Program-made: the position numbers and the translations under genes
NCBI RefSeq assembly: GCF_900099785.1
Contig: NZ_FNDS01000001.1
Span: 496,001 to 560,000 of the forward strand
DNA from: Pseudomonas panipatensis
GTDB lineage: Bacteria > Pseudomonadota > Gammaproteobacteria > Pseudomonadales > Pseudomonadaceae
Direction of reading: 5' to 3'
DNA length: 64,000 nucleotides
Part shown: one piece after another, positions 1-8,820 of the stretch
Position numbering within the stretch: position 1 is the first letter of the stretch
How the letters are laid out: each line of letters opens with the position of its first letter
The notes under the pieces: model-generated
The model's input: only the letters and a program-made list of their open reading frames with translations
What the model was told of the DNA's origin: nothing
Databases searched by the model: none

Positions 1-21
1 GAGCTGACAGAACAACAATAA
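1..21 (+). CDS. C-terminal end of an upstream gene (cut by window edge)
   Basis: The first 21 bases read in frame as ELTEQQ followed by TAA, and a ribosome binding site for the next gene (GGGGAG) starts three bases later. This looks like the tail of an upstream gene transcribed together with the RND exporter. Too little is present to identify the protein. In related pseudomonads the partner gene is often a YCF48-type beta-propeller protein, which is inference only. Confidence 0.4.
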   Translation, partial: ELTEQQ

Positions 22-35
22 GCCGGGGAGCCGCA

Positions 36-2417
36 ATGAACGCAGTGAACTCGCATCATCAGGACAAGGCGACTCTGCTCGAACGCCTGATCTTCAACAA
101 CCGGCCGGTGGTGATCTTCCTCTGCCTGCTGGTGACCGTCTTCCTCGGCTACCAAGCGACCCAGGTGCGGCCGTCGACCAGCTTCGAGAAGATGATTCCG
201 CTCAAGCATCCGTTCATCCAGAACATGCTGGGCCACATCAACGACCTCTCCAACCTCGGCAACACCGTGCGCATCTCGGTGGAAGCGGTGAACGGCGACA
301 TCTTCACCAAGGAGTACATGGAGACCCTGCGGCAGATCCACGACGAGGTGTTCTACGTCCCCGGCGTCGATCGTTCCGGCCTCAAGTCGCTGTGGAGCCC
401 GAGCGTTCGCTGGACCGAAGTGACCGAGGAAGGTTTCGCCGGCGGCGAGGTCATTCCGCAGACCTACGACGGCTCGGCCAAGGCCCTGGACAACCTGCGC
501 AACAACGTTCTCAAGTCCGGGCAGATCGGCCGTCTGGTGGCGAACAACTTCAAGTCGAGCATCGTCGACGTGCCGCTGCTGGAGGTCTACCCGGACCCGC
601 AGGACCAGAGCAAGCTGCTCAAGCTGGACTACCGCCAGTTCTCCCATGAGCTGGAAGAGAAGATCCGCGACAAGTACCAGGTGCAGAACCCCAACGTGAA
701 AATCCACGTCGTCGGTTTCGCCAAGAAGGTCGGCGACCTGATCGATGGCCTGGTCATGGTGGTGGGCTTCTTCGGTATCTGCTTCGTCATCACCCTGGTG
801 CTGCTGCTGTGGTTCACCAAGTGCGTGCGCAGCACCATCGCCGTGCTCTCCACCACCCTGGTGGCGGTGATCTGGCAGCTCGGCCTGCTGCACACCATCG
901 GCTTCGGTCTCGACCCCTACTCGATGCTGGTGCCGTTCCTGATCTTCGCCATCGGCATTTCCCACGGTGTGCAGAAGATCAACGGTATCGCCCTGCAGTC
1001 CAGCGATGCGGAAACCCCGCTGCTGGCGGCGCGGCGCACCTTCCGCCAACTGTTCCTGCCGGGGATGATCGCTATCCTCGCCGACGCCGTGGGCTTCATC
1101 ACCCTGCTGGTGATCGACATCGGCGTGATCCGCGAGCTGGCCATCGGCGCGTCGGTGGGCGTGGCGGTGATCGTCTTCACCAACCTGATCCTGCTGCCGG
1201 TGGCGATCTCCTATATCGGCATCAGCAAGCGCGCGGTGGAGCGCAGCAAGCGCGACGCGGTGATCGACCATCCGTTCTGGCGCCTGCTGTCCAACTTCGC
1301 CAGTTCCAAGGTCGCCCCGGTGTCCATCCTCATCGCCCTGGTGATGTTCGCCGGCGGCATGTGGGAAGGCCATCACCTGAAGATCGGCGACCTCGACCAG
1401 GGCGCGCCGGAACTGCGTCCCGAGTCGCGCTACAACCTCGACAACGACTTCATCATCCGCAATTACTCGACCAGCTCCGACGTGCTGGTGGTGATGGTCG
1501 AGTCGGCGCCGGAAGGCTGCTCCAGCCACGCCACCCTGTCGGCCATCGACGAACTGGCGTGGAAGCTGGAAAACACCGAGGGCGTGCAGTCGGCCATCTC
1601 CCTGGTCACCGTCTCCAAGCAGATGATCAAGGGCATGAACGAGGGCAACCTGAAATGGGAAAGCCTGTCGCGCAACAAGGACGTGCTGAACAACTCGATC
1701 AGCCGCGCCGATGGCCTGTTCAACGCCAACTGCTCGCTGGCGCCCCTGCTGGTGTTCCTCAACGACCACAAGGCCGAGACCCTCGACCGGGCGGTCAAGG
1801 CGGTGCAGGCGTTCGCCAAGGACAACGACAAGGGCGACCTGAAGTTCAAGCTCGCCGCGGGTAATGCCGGCATCGAGGCGGCCACCAACGAGGTGATCAA
1901 GCAGTCCGAGCTGACCATCCTGGTGCTGGTGTACATCTGCGTGGCGGTGATGTGCCTGATCACCTTCCGCTCGCTCGCCGCGACCCTGTGCATCGTCCTG
2001 CCGCTGATCCTCACCTCGGTCCTCGGCAATGCCCTGATGGCCATGCTCGGCATCGGCGTGAAGGTCGCCACCCTGCCGGTGATCGCCCTCGGCGTGGGCA
2101 TCGGCGTGGACTACGGGATCTACATCTACACCCGTCTGGAGTCCTTCCTGCGCATGGGCCTGACTCTGCAGGAGGCCTACTACGAGACCCTGAAATCCAC
2201 CGGCAAGGCAGTGCTCTTCACCGGCCTGTGCCTGGCCATCGGCGTGGCCACCTGGATCTTCTCGGCGATCAAGTTCCAGGCCGACATGGGCTTGATGCTG
2301 ACCTTCATGCTGCTGTGGAACATGTTCGGCGCGCTCTGGCTGCTGCCGGCCCTGGCGCGCTTCCTGATCAAACCGGAGAAGCTGCGGCTGAAGAAGGCGT
2401 CGATCTTCGCCCACTGA
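36..2417 (+). CDS. RND-superfamily (MMPL-type) inner-membrane exporter
   Basis: A 793-residue protein with the layout of one RND subunit: a short cytoplasmic start, TM1 at about residues 25-45, a large periplasmic loop to about 235, a bundle of five or six helices to about 395, TM near 425, a second periplasmic loop to about 630, and a second helix bundle to about 775. The second bundle carries GVGIGVDYGIYIYTRL, typical of MMPL (PF03176) proteins. Such proteins export lipids or hydrophobic compounds; the substrate here is unknown. There is no membrane-fusion or outer-membrane partner downstream, and a strong terminator follows directly. It probably ends an operon that begins outside the window. 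The start at 36 has a GGGGAG site seven bases upstream. Confidence 0.85.
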   Translation: MNAVNSHHQDKATLLERLIFNNRPVVIFLCLLVTVFLGYQATQVRPSTSFEKMIPLKHPFIQNMLGHINDLSNLGNTVRISVEAVNGDIFTKEYMETLRQIHDEVFYVPGVDRSGLKSLWSPSVRWTEVTEEGFAGGEVIPQTYDGSAKALDNLRNNVLKSGQIGRLVANNFKSSIVDVPLLEVYPDPQDQSKLLKLDYRQFSHELEEKIRDKYQVQNPNVKIHVVGFAKKVGDLIDGLVMVVGFFGICFVITLVLLLWFTKCVRSTIAVLSTTLVAVIWQLGLLHTIGFGLDPYSMLVPFLIFAIGISHGVQKINGIALQSSDAETPLLAARRTFRQLFLPGMIAILADAVGFITLLVIDIGVIRELAIGASVGVAVIVFTNLILLPVAISYIGISKRAVERSKRDAVIDHPFWRLLSNFASSKVAPVSILIALVMFAGGMWEGHHLKIGDLDQGAPELRPESRYNLDNDFIIRNYSTSSDVLVVMVESAPEGCSSHATLSAIDELAWKLENTEGVQSAISLVTVSKQMIKGMNEGNLKWESLSRNKDVLNNSISRADGLFNANCSLAPLLVFLNDHKAETLDRAVKAVQAFAKDNDKGDLKFKLAAGNAGIEAATNEVIKQSELTILVLVYICVAVMCLITFRSLAATLCIVLPLILTSVLGNALMAMLGIGVKVATLPVIALGVGIGVDYGIYIYTRLESFLRMGLTLQEAYYETLKSTGKAVLFTGLCLAIGVATWIFSAIKFQADMGLMLTFMLLWNMFGALWLLPALARFLIKPEKLRLKKASIFAH

Positions 2418-2432
2418 TCGCCAGCGTTGCCC

Positions 2433-2470
2433 AAGACAAAACCGCGGCCCCGGCCGCGGTTTTGTCTTTT
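2433..2470. terminator. Bidirectional intrinsic terminator
   Basis: A perfect 17-bp inverted repeat (2433-2449 with 2452-2468) with a GC core and A/T flanks ends in a T run. It lies between the RND gene and the convergent cyclase gene and can serve both. Confidence 0.9.
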
Positions 2471-2505
2471 CTGGATCGGCGGATGGCCATCCCGGCTGCC
2501 CGCGC

Positions 2506-3309
2506 TTACGGCAGGATCGCGAACACCCGCGCCGGGAACCCCGTGCCCTGGGCGATCTTCGGGAAGCTCACGACGGCCAGGGCGCCTGCCTCGGGCACCT
2601 TGTCGAGGTTGTCGAGCAGCTCGATCTGGTAGTGGTTGGTGCCGAGGATGTACGACTCCAGCGAGTAGTCGTCCTTGCTGGTGGCCAGGCCCGGATCGGT
2701 GTCGGTGGTCTCGTGGCCGGAGGCGGTGATCTTGCGCGTCTCGTAGAGATAGGCCAGGGCTTCCTTGCTCCAACCCGGATAGTGGGCCACGCCCTTGGCG
2801 TCGAGGTTCTGCATCTTCGCCTGGTCCGGCCAGCGCTTCGACCAGTCCGTGCGCAGCGCGGCGAAGGCGCCCTTGGGCACCGGGCCGTGCTTGGCTTCCC
2901 AGGCCTTCACGTCGGCGAGGCTGAGCACATAGTCGGGGTTCTTCGCCACCTGCTGGTGGATGTCGAACACCACCAGCGGCAGGAACTGTTCCTTGACCTC
3001 GATCTGGTCGACGCTGCGCAGGCCCTTGTGGAAGTGCAGCGGCGGGTCGACGTGGGTGCCCCATTGGCCGACATGGCTGTACAGCTCGACCTGGAAACCG
3101 TCCTTGTCCACCGTGTAGAGGGTCTGGCGCTGCATCGGCTCGAAGCCTTTCCAGTGCGGGGTGTCCTTGTCGAAGGCATGGGTCAGGTCGACCCAAGTGT
3201 GTTCGTGCAACTGCGCGTAGGTGTCCCAGAGTCCGGGTTGCGCGGCGCTGGCCAGGGTCGGCAGGAGGGCGGCGGCGAGGAGCGGCCAGGTCAGGCGGGA
3301 ACGGGGCAT
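2506..3309 (-). CDS. Exported cyclase-family hydrolase (kynurenine formamidase-like)
   Basis: A 267-residue protein of the cyclase family (PF04199), metal-dependent amide or ester hydrolases that include bacterial kynurenine formamidase. The hallmark metal motif is visible as HVGQWGTHVDPPLHFH. A Sec signal peptide (MPRSRLTWPLLAAALLPTLASA) predicts a periplasmic location, unlike the cytosolic KynB, so a role in tryptophan breakdown is not implied. The ATG at 3309 is chosen because AAGGAGAG lies just upstream; the longer reading to 3378 lacks this. It is divergent from the AhpD-like gene, with only 119 bp between them. The substrate is unknown. Confidence 0.8.
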   Translation of the reverse strand: MPRSRLTWPLLAAALLPTLASAAQPGLWDTYAQLHEHTWVDLTHAFDKDTPHWKGFEPMQRQTLYTVDKDGFQVELYSHVGQWGTHVDPPLHFHKGLRSVDQIEVKEQFLPLVVFDIHQQVAKNPDYVLSLADVKAWEAKHGPVPKGAFAALRTDWSKRWPDQAKMQNLDAKGVAHYPGWSKEALAYLYETRKITASGHETTDTDPGLATSKDDYSLESYILGTNHYQIELLDNLDKVPEAGALAVVSFPKIAQGTGFPARVFAILP

Positions 3310-3428
3310 GGAGCGTCTCTCCTTGATGCGATGCGGATGGAGGTTGCATCTTTCTTCAGAGCGAGCTTGATAATCCAATTATTAATTTCTAGATTCTTAT
3401 AACTTTTCGAGCATATGGAGCGCTGCGC
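3310..3428. promoter_or_regulatory. Shared divergent promoter region with an AT dyad
   Basis: This 119-bp spacer separates the cyclase and AhpD-like genes and is markedly AT-rich in its centre. An inverted repeat ATAAT-CCA-ATTAT lies at 3370-3382 and could be an operator. No regulator gene is adjacent. Confidence 0.4.
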
Positions 3429-3842
3429 ATGTCCCTGCAACTGATCGAGTACGAACAAGCGTCCGCGGAAGTCCGCGCGGTTTTCGACGACATCATGGCC
3501 ACCCGGCGGATCGACCGCGTGAACAACTTCTGGAAGGCCCTGGCCAATCATCCGGCGACCCTGCGGCGGACCTGGGAAAGCCTCAAGGAGGTGATGGCGC
3601 CGGGCAGCCTCGATCCACTGGTCAAGGAGCTGATCTACGTCGCGGTGAGCGCCACCAACAACTGCAACTACTGCATCGGCTCGCACAGCGCCGCCGCGCG
3701 CAAGGCCGGGATGGACGACGCCATGCTCGGCGAACTGCTGGCGGTGGTGGCCATGGCCAACGAGACCAACCGCCTGGCCATCGGCTACCAGGTGCCGCTG
3801 GACGAGGCGTTCAAGGACGCGGTGCTGGCGCCGGCGGGCTGA
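3429..3842 (+). CDS. Carboxymuconolactone decarboxylase / AhpD-like protein
   Basis: A 137-residue single-domain protein of the CMD family (PF02627). The redox motif CNYCIGSHS matches the CxxC-x3-H peroxidase signature of AhpD-type members rather than true carboxymuconolactone decarboxylases. It likely acts as a small cytoplasmic thiol-dependent peroxidase or detoxification enzyme. A GGAG site lies eight bases before the ATG. The divergent cyclase gene may be co-regulated with it. Confidence 0.8.
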   Translation: MSLQLIEYEQASAEVRAVFDDIMATRRIDRVNNFWKALANHPATLRRTWESLKEVMAPGSLDPLVKELIYVAVSATNNCNYCIGSHSAAARKAGMDDAMLGELLAVVAMANETNRLAIGYQVPLDEAFKDAVLAPAG

Positions 3843-3907
3843 TGCGCTGCCGCCCGGGCGGCTGACGCCGCGTGCAGCCGCAAGCGGCCAGTGGCGCGGC
3901 GACCGGC

Positions 3908-5551
3908 TCAGCGCGGGTAGAGCGGTGGCAGGCTGGCGCCTTCCTGCGGCGTGCCGGTGGCGAGGCTGGCGTCGGGCAGCGCGCGGATCGCCCGCCAGAG
4001 GTCTTCGCCCTGCCAGGTGTGACCGCCTTCGCTGTCGCTGTAGAGCGCGCCGTTGAGGCTGTCCAGGGCGTCGGACAGCGGCACGAAACGCGCCGCCATG
4101 TCGGCCAGGGTTTCCGGTTGCTGGCGGGCCCAGGCGTCGAGGGCCTGGCGGGTCGCGTGCGGGTCGTTGGCCTGGCAGGCGCGGCGCAGTTCGTCGAGCA
4201 GGCTGCGTGCGCTCGGTGCGTTGGCCGCCGCGCGAATCACCGCTGGTTGCTGGCGGGCGCGCCACCAGAGACCGAAGCCGAGCAGGCTGGTCAGCGACAG
4301 CAGGACGGTCGCCAGTTGCCAGGGCCACAGCCGCGGCGAGACGGAGGCCGGCGCTGCGCTGGCCAGCGGCGCCTGGTCCTGCGCCTCCAGTTGCGGGTTG
4401 GCTGCCACGCTCAGGGTGCGGCCGGGCAGGGTGGTGTGCTCCAGGCGATTCTCCTGGGTGTTCCACCAGACCACGTCGAGGTCGGGCAGGATCAGTTGCC
4501 CGGCCTGGTCCGGGACCAGCGCCTCGCGCTCTTCGCGGCTGCCGACCAGCCCCTGGTCGGTCTGCTGCTCGGCCAGCTTCGGCTGGTCCGGGTAGTGCCG
4601 CAGGCCGGCGGGCAAGCCCTGCGGCAGCGGCGGCAGTTGCGCGCTGGAGAGCCCTTCGACGCGCAGCATCAGGTTGCGCGTCAGCGATTCGCCGGCCTTG
4701 ACCTGTTGCGGTTGCGGGGTCCAGCTTTCGTTCAGGCTGAGGGCGCGCGCCGGCAGCCAGGGCGCATCGGCGGGATACTCGGCGGGCTTGGCTTTGACCT
4801 GCAGCGGAATGTCCGGTGAGGTGACCCGCACCTGCTTGCCCGGCCGGTTGCCGAAGGGCTGCGGGGTATTGCCGCTGGCGCGGGCGACCTGGGTGGCGCT
4901 GAAGGTCTGGCCGGGAATCAGCAACTCGCCGCTGCGCTGCGGGAAGATCGCGTAGCGCATCTCGATCACGCCATGGCGCACGCCGTTGATCTCTTTCTCA
5001 TAGGTGCGCGGCTGGCCGAGCGGCTCGACCCGGGCGTCGGCGATCTGCAGCGGGCTCAGGCTGCTGTCGTCGTACAGCGACACCGAGTGATAGATGCGCA
5101 GGGTGAGGATCACCTGGGCCTGCACGTAGACCTCTTCCTGATCGACGCTGGCATCCATGAACACCGGCGACAGCGTCTGTTCGCTGTCCGCTTCGTCGGC
5201 CTTGAGCACATGCAGGCTGATCGGCCGCGACTCGTTGTTGCCCAGGCGCAGCGCCGGGATCACCACCGTGCCGGTCTGCTTGGGTTGCAGGGTGACGATC
5301 CAGCGGGTGGTGGCCTGGGATTTGCCGTTGAGGGTGGTCAGGTGGTTCACCTGGCGCGTGGCGAGGATCTCGAATTGCGCGTCGAGCGGCGCCATATCGG
5401 GCTTGCCGAACAGCGTGGGGTCGTCGGACTCCAGGGTCAGATCGACGCTCTCGCCGGCGCTCAGGCGTGCACGGTCGACGCTGGCGGTGAGGCTGGCCTC
5501 GGCCTGGAGGGCGACGAGGCTGAGCAGGATCAGGCAGATCAGCCGTTTCAT
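3908..5551 (-). CDS. batD: BatD-family membrane protein
   Basis: A 547-residue protein with a Sec signal (MKRLICLILLSLVALQAEA), a long periplasmic region of beta-rich repeats typical of BatD (oxygen tolerance, PF13584), and a single TM near residue 415 followed by a cytoplasmic tail. Bat proteins are linked to aerotolerance and envelope stress, and act with MoxR AAA ATPases and VWA proteins. The ATG at 5551 overlaps the stop of the upstream batBC gene by four bases (ATGA), showing translational coupling. It is the last gene of the six-gene moxR operon. Confidence 0.85.
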   Translation of the reverse strand: MKRLICLILLSLVALQAEASLTASVDRARLSAGESVDLTLESDDPTLFGKPDMAPLDAQFEILATRQVNHLTTLNGKSQATTRWIVTLQPKQTGTVVIPALRLGNNESRPISLHVLKADEADSEQTLSPVFMDASVDQEEVYVQAQVILTLRIYHSVSLYDDSSLSPLQIADARVEPLGQPRTYEKEINGVRHGVIEMRYAIFPQRSGELLIPGQTFSATQVARASGNTPQPFGNRPGKQVRVTSPDIPLQVKAKPAEYPADAPWLPARALSLNESWTPQPQQVKAGESLTRNLMLRVEGLSSAQLPPLPQGLPAGLRHYPDQPKLAEQQTDQGLVGSREEREALVPDQAGQLILPDLDVVWWNTQENRLEHTTLPGRTLSVAANPQLEAQDQAPLASAAPASVSPRLWPWQLATVLLSLTSLLGFGLWWRARQQPAVIRAAANAPSARSLLDELRRACQANDPHATRQALDAWARQQPETLADMAARFVPLSDALDSLNGALYSDSEGGHTWQGEDLWRAIRALPDASLATGTPQEGASLPPLYPR

Positions 5552-7311
5552 GGGGTGTTTTCCTGGCGCTGCTGCTGTTGATACCAGAACTTGCGCCGCA
5601 ACAATTCGGAGGGTTCGTCGGGAATCTGCCGCAACCATTGTTCCAGGGCCTGGCGGCGTTCATCGCTGAGTGTGGCTTCGGCCGTCGGCGCGGCCGGGAG
5701 TTCCGTCGTGGCGGCGCCCTGCGGCGCTTCGCCGCTGCGGCTGGCGCTGGGCGGGCCGAGGTCGGCGGGCGCCGGTATCCGCGCCGAGGCGGTCGGCTGC
5801 GATGGCCGTTCCTCGCCGGGGTGCAGCGGCTGTTCCGGCGCCTGGCTCGATGGCGTCGGCGTGTTCTCGCCATGTTCGCTGCTGCGGGGGTTTTCCGTTG
5901 GCTTCGGCGGCGTTTGCGCCGCCTGACGCTCGGCCGCGCGCTGGCGCAGCAGGTCTTCCAGCAGGGCCTTGTTGCGCTGCGCCTGCTGCAAGCCTGGCGC
6001 GCGCTCCAGGGCCAGTTCGTAGGCGTCGATGGCGGCTTCGTACTGCTCCTGGCGGGCCAGGGCGTTGCCCCGGTTGTAGTGGTCGGCGGCAGTGTCGCCG
6101 TGGGCGAAGGCCTGGGCCGCGCCGGCATAGTCGCCGGTCTGGTAGAGGGCGACGCCACGCCAGCGGAAATCCTCGAAGCGGCGCGCGGCGTCTTCCGCGC
6201 GCTGTTCGGCGAGCAGGCGCTGGCCCTGCTGGTCCGGGCGCAGCCAGAGGTCGGCGAAGTCGAAGGCGTTGGCCGATTGCGGCGGCGCCCACAGCAGCGG
6301 CAGCAGCAGCGGCAGGCAGAACAGCCAGCCGCGGCGCCCGGCGCAGGCGGCGAGCAACAGTAACGGCAGCAGCAGCCAGTAGCCCTGGTCGGCCCAGCGT
6401 TGCAAGCGCAGCATGGCGTCTTCGCCGGTCGCCGCCAGGCCGCGGTTGCTGTCGAGCAGACCGAGGGCGCGCAGGTCGCGGTTGCCGGCGCTCAGGCGCT
6501 GGTAGCCGGCGTCCAGGCTGTCGCTGAACTGACGCAGCCCGGCTTCGTCGAGGCGTGGTAGCAGGATGCTGCCCTGGCTGTCCTTCAGGTAGGTGCCGTC
6601 TTCCTGCAGGATGGGCGCGCCGGCGGCGCTGCCCACGGCGAGCAGGGCGAAGTCCTTGCCCTTGCCGCGCAGCGCCTTGCGGATGCCCTGCTGCTCGCTG
6701 GCATCGAGAGCGCCGCTGATCAGCAGCAGGCGCCCGCTGCCCTCGGCGCCATGTTCGAGCAGTTGCAGACCCAGGCTCACGGCGAGGTCGGCGCGCTGCC
6801 CGGGCACGGGCATGATCGATGGCTTGAGCGCATCCAGCAGGTTGCGCGCGGTGAGCTGATCGTTGGCCAGCGGCACCAGGGTGTGCGCGCTGCCGGCGTA
6901 GACGACGATGGCGGTCTGCGCGTCGCTGCGCGCCTGCAGCAGGTCGAGGATCTTGCGCCGCGCTTGCTCCAGGCGGGTCGGCTGCAGGTCGGTGGCGAGC
7001 ATCTGCGGCGTCAGTTCGAGGATCACCACCAGCGGATCGCTGCGTTGCATGGCCGGTTGCTCGACCTGCTGCCAGCTCGGTCCGAGCAGGGCCAGCACGG
7101 CGAGCAGCCAGGCCAGTCCCAGGTACAGCCAGGGACGGCGGTCGGCGCGGCCGCTGCCGCCGCTGAGCAGCCAGGGGTGGAAGGCCGCCGGCAGCAGCAG
7201 TTGCCAGCGTCCGGCGCGGCGCTGGCGGTGCAGCAGCTTCCACACCAGCCAGGCGAGCAGCGGCAGCAACAGCAGCCACCCGGGGCGCAGCAGGTGCGGC
7301 CAGAGGTTCAT
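5548..7311 (-). CDS. BatB/BatC-type fusion: VWA domain plus TPR repeats
   Basis: A 587-residue inner-membrane protein. Two N-terminal TMs (about residues 7-25 and 55-75) are followed by a VWA domain to about residue 280, another TM pair (about 300-345), TPR repeats (about 365-455) and a Pro/Glu/Ser-rich low-complexity stretch. This combines BatB and BatC, which are separate genes in Bacteroides. The usual MIDAS sequence DxSxS is replaced by ELTPQ at the expected place, so metal binding may be lost. It overlaps both neighbours by four bases. The first ATG with coupling is at 7311. Confidence 0.85.
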   Translation of the reverse strand: MNLWPHLLRPGWLLLLPLLAWLVWKLLHRQRRAGRWQLLLPAAFHPWLLSGGSGRADRRPWLYLGLAWLLAVLALLGPSWQQVEQPAMQRSDPLVVILELTPQMLATDLQPTRLEQARRKILDLLQARSDAQTAIVVYAGSAHTLVPLANDQLTARNLLDALKPSIMPVPGQRADLAVSLGLQLLEHGAEGSGRLLLISGALDASEQQGIRKALRGKGKDFALLAVGSAAGAPILQEDGTYLKDSQGSILLPRLDEAGLRQFSDSLDAGYQRLSAGNRDLRALGLLDSNRGLAATGEDAMLRLQRWADQGYWLLLPLLLLAACAGRRGWLFCLPLLLPLLWAPPQSANAFDFADLWLRPDQQGQRLLAEQRAEDAARRFEDFRWRGVALYQTGDYAGAAQAFAHGDTAADHYNRGNALARQEQYEAAIDAYELALERAPGLQQAQRNKALLEDLLRQRAAERQAAQTPPKPTENPRSSEHGENTPTPSSQAPEQPLHPGEERPSQPTASARIPAPADLGPPSASRSGEAPQGAATTELPAAPTAEATLSDERRQALEQWLRQIPDEPSELLRRKFWYQQQQRQENTP

Positions 7312-8330
7312 GGGCGCCTCCAGGGCCAGCGTTGCGGCCAGCGCCAGTCTTCCGGCGGCCACAGCTCGCGGGCCACCAAGAGCATGCTGAAGAGCACCGC
7401 GGCGGCCAGCGGCCAGTGGTACAGTGCCAGCGCCGGGCGCGCCTGGGTCGGCTTCTGCGCCACCGGTTCGAGGCTGTCCAGGGTCGCCGAAATCTTCGCC
7501 AGTTCCTCGCCGGAGCGGGCGCGGAAGTATTCGCCGCCGGTGGTCGCGGCGATCGCCTTGAGGGTCGGCTCGTCGAGGTCGAGGCCGGGGTTCAGGCCGA
7601 GGATGCCGAGCACGCTTTCCCCCTGCGGATCGGCGCCGATGCCGATGGTGTAGACCTTCACCTGCTCCTCCGCGGCCAGCCGCGCGGCGGTCAGCGGGTC
7701 GATGGCGCCGGTGGTGTTGGCGCCATCGGTGATCAGCACCAGCACGCGGCTTTCCGCCGGGCGCTGGCGCAGGCGCTTGATCGCCAGGCCGATGGCGTCG
7801 CCGAGGGCGGTGTCCTTGCCGGCGATGCCGATCAGCGCTTCGTCGAGCCAGACCCGCACGGCGTGGCGGTCGAAGGTCAGCGGCGCCTGCAGGTAGGCCT
7901 TGCTACCGAACAGAATGAGGCCGACGCGATCGCCGTGCCGCTGTTCGATGAAGTCACCGAAGAGTTGCTTGATCAGGCCCAGGCGGCTGATTTCAGCGCC
8001 TTGCCATTTGAGGTCGGTGGTGTCCATCGAGCCGGAGACGTCCACCGCCAGTAACAGATCGCGGCCGCTGGCGGGGATCGGCAAGGGGTCACCGACCCAT
8101 TGCGGGCGTGCCGCGGCGAGCAGCAGCAACAGCCAGAGCAGGGCGAAGGGCGCCTGCAGGCGCCAGGCCGGCAGGCGCGCGCGGGCGCGGCGGCCGGCCA
8201 GACCTTCGAGTTCGGCGAGGAAGCTGACTTTCAGCGCGGCCTCGCCGCTGTCCGCGGTCGGCAGCAGCAGGCGCAGCACCCAGGGCAGCGGGGCGAGCAG
8301 GAAAATCCACGGCCAGGCGAACTCAAACAT
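7308..8330 (-). CDS. batA: BatA-type VWA membrane protein
   Basis: A 340-residue protein with an N-terminal aerotolerance-regulator helix pair (MFEFAWPWIFLLAPLPWVL), a second TM near residue 60, a VWA domain (about 85-285) and a C-terminal TM near 315. The MIDAS motif is intact: DVSGSMD, with T and D residues in SRVLVLITDGANTTG. It should sit in the inner membrane with the VWA domain in the periplasm or cytoplasm, paired with the fused BatB/C downstream. It starts within the stop region of the upstream DUF4381 gene (8-bp overlap). Confidence 0.87.
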   Translation of the reverse strand: MFEFAWPWIFLLAPLPWVLRLLLPTADSGEAALKVSFLAELEGLAGRRARARLPAWRLQAPFALLWLLLLLAAARPQWVGDPLPIPASGRDLLLAVDVSGSMDTTDLKWQGAEISRLGLIKQLFGDFIEQRHGDRVGLILFGSKAYLQAPLTFDRHAVRVWLDEALIGIAGKDTALGDAIGLAIKRLRQRPAESRVLVLITDGANTTGAIDPLTAARLAAEEQVKVYTIGIGADPQGESVLGILGLNPGLDLDEPTLKAIAATTGGEYFRARSGEELAKISATLDSLEPVAQKPTQARPALALYHWPLAAAVLFSMLLVARELWPPEDWRWPQRWPWRRP

Positions 8331-8820
8331 GCTTGCGTACCCAGGTTTCCACGGCGGCGTTGAGGCCTTCGATGGCCTTGTCGTCGAGCCGGCATTCGGC
8401 GCGGTAGCCGCCTTCGACGAGGATCATCCAGCGGGTCAGGCCGGCGGCCGGACAGCGGTTGTCGAGGAAGGCCAGCCAGGCGCGGCCGCTGAGGGTATGA
8501 CTGTTGTCGTTCGGCCAGCGCGCCCGGCACAGGCGTTTGAGCAGGGCATTGATGGCTTGCAGCCAGGGGCCGGCGGGCACGCCGTCGTAGGGGCGCGGCA
8601 ACTGCGCCAGTTCTTCCAGGGCGGCCAGCCGCAGCGGGTCCAGCGGCGCCTCCTGGGGCGCACTGGCGCCTTGGCGCGGCAGCAGCCGATGGCGTTGCCG
8701 CCACAGCGCCCAGGCTAGCACCGGCAACACCAGCGCCAGCAACCACCAGCCGGGCGCCGGTGGCCACCAGCCGATGGCCGGCGGCTCGATCAGCGGCGCC
8801 AGGGCGTCGAGCGGGTTCAT
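8323..8820 (-). CDS. DUF4381 membrane protein of the MoxR/Bat operon
   Basis: A 165-residue protein with a Trp/Pro-rich start (PPAIGWWPPAPGWWLL), one TM at about residues 24-44 and a soluble C-terminal helix bundle. This matches DUF4381, a family found almost only between DUF58 and BatA genes. Its role is unknown; position suggests an accessory subunit of the VWA complex. A much longer open frame runs upstream but the ATG at 8820 overlaps the DUF58 stop by four bases, which fixes the start. Confidence 0.85.
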   Translation of the reverse strand: MNPLDALAPLIEPPAIGWWPPAPGWWLLALVLPVLAWALWRQRHRLLPRQGASAPQEAPLDPLRLAALEELAQLPRPYDGVPAGPWLQAINALLKRLCRARWPNDNSHTLSGRAWLAFLDNRCPAAGLTRWMILVEGGYRAECRLDDKAIEGLNAAVETWVRKHV

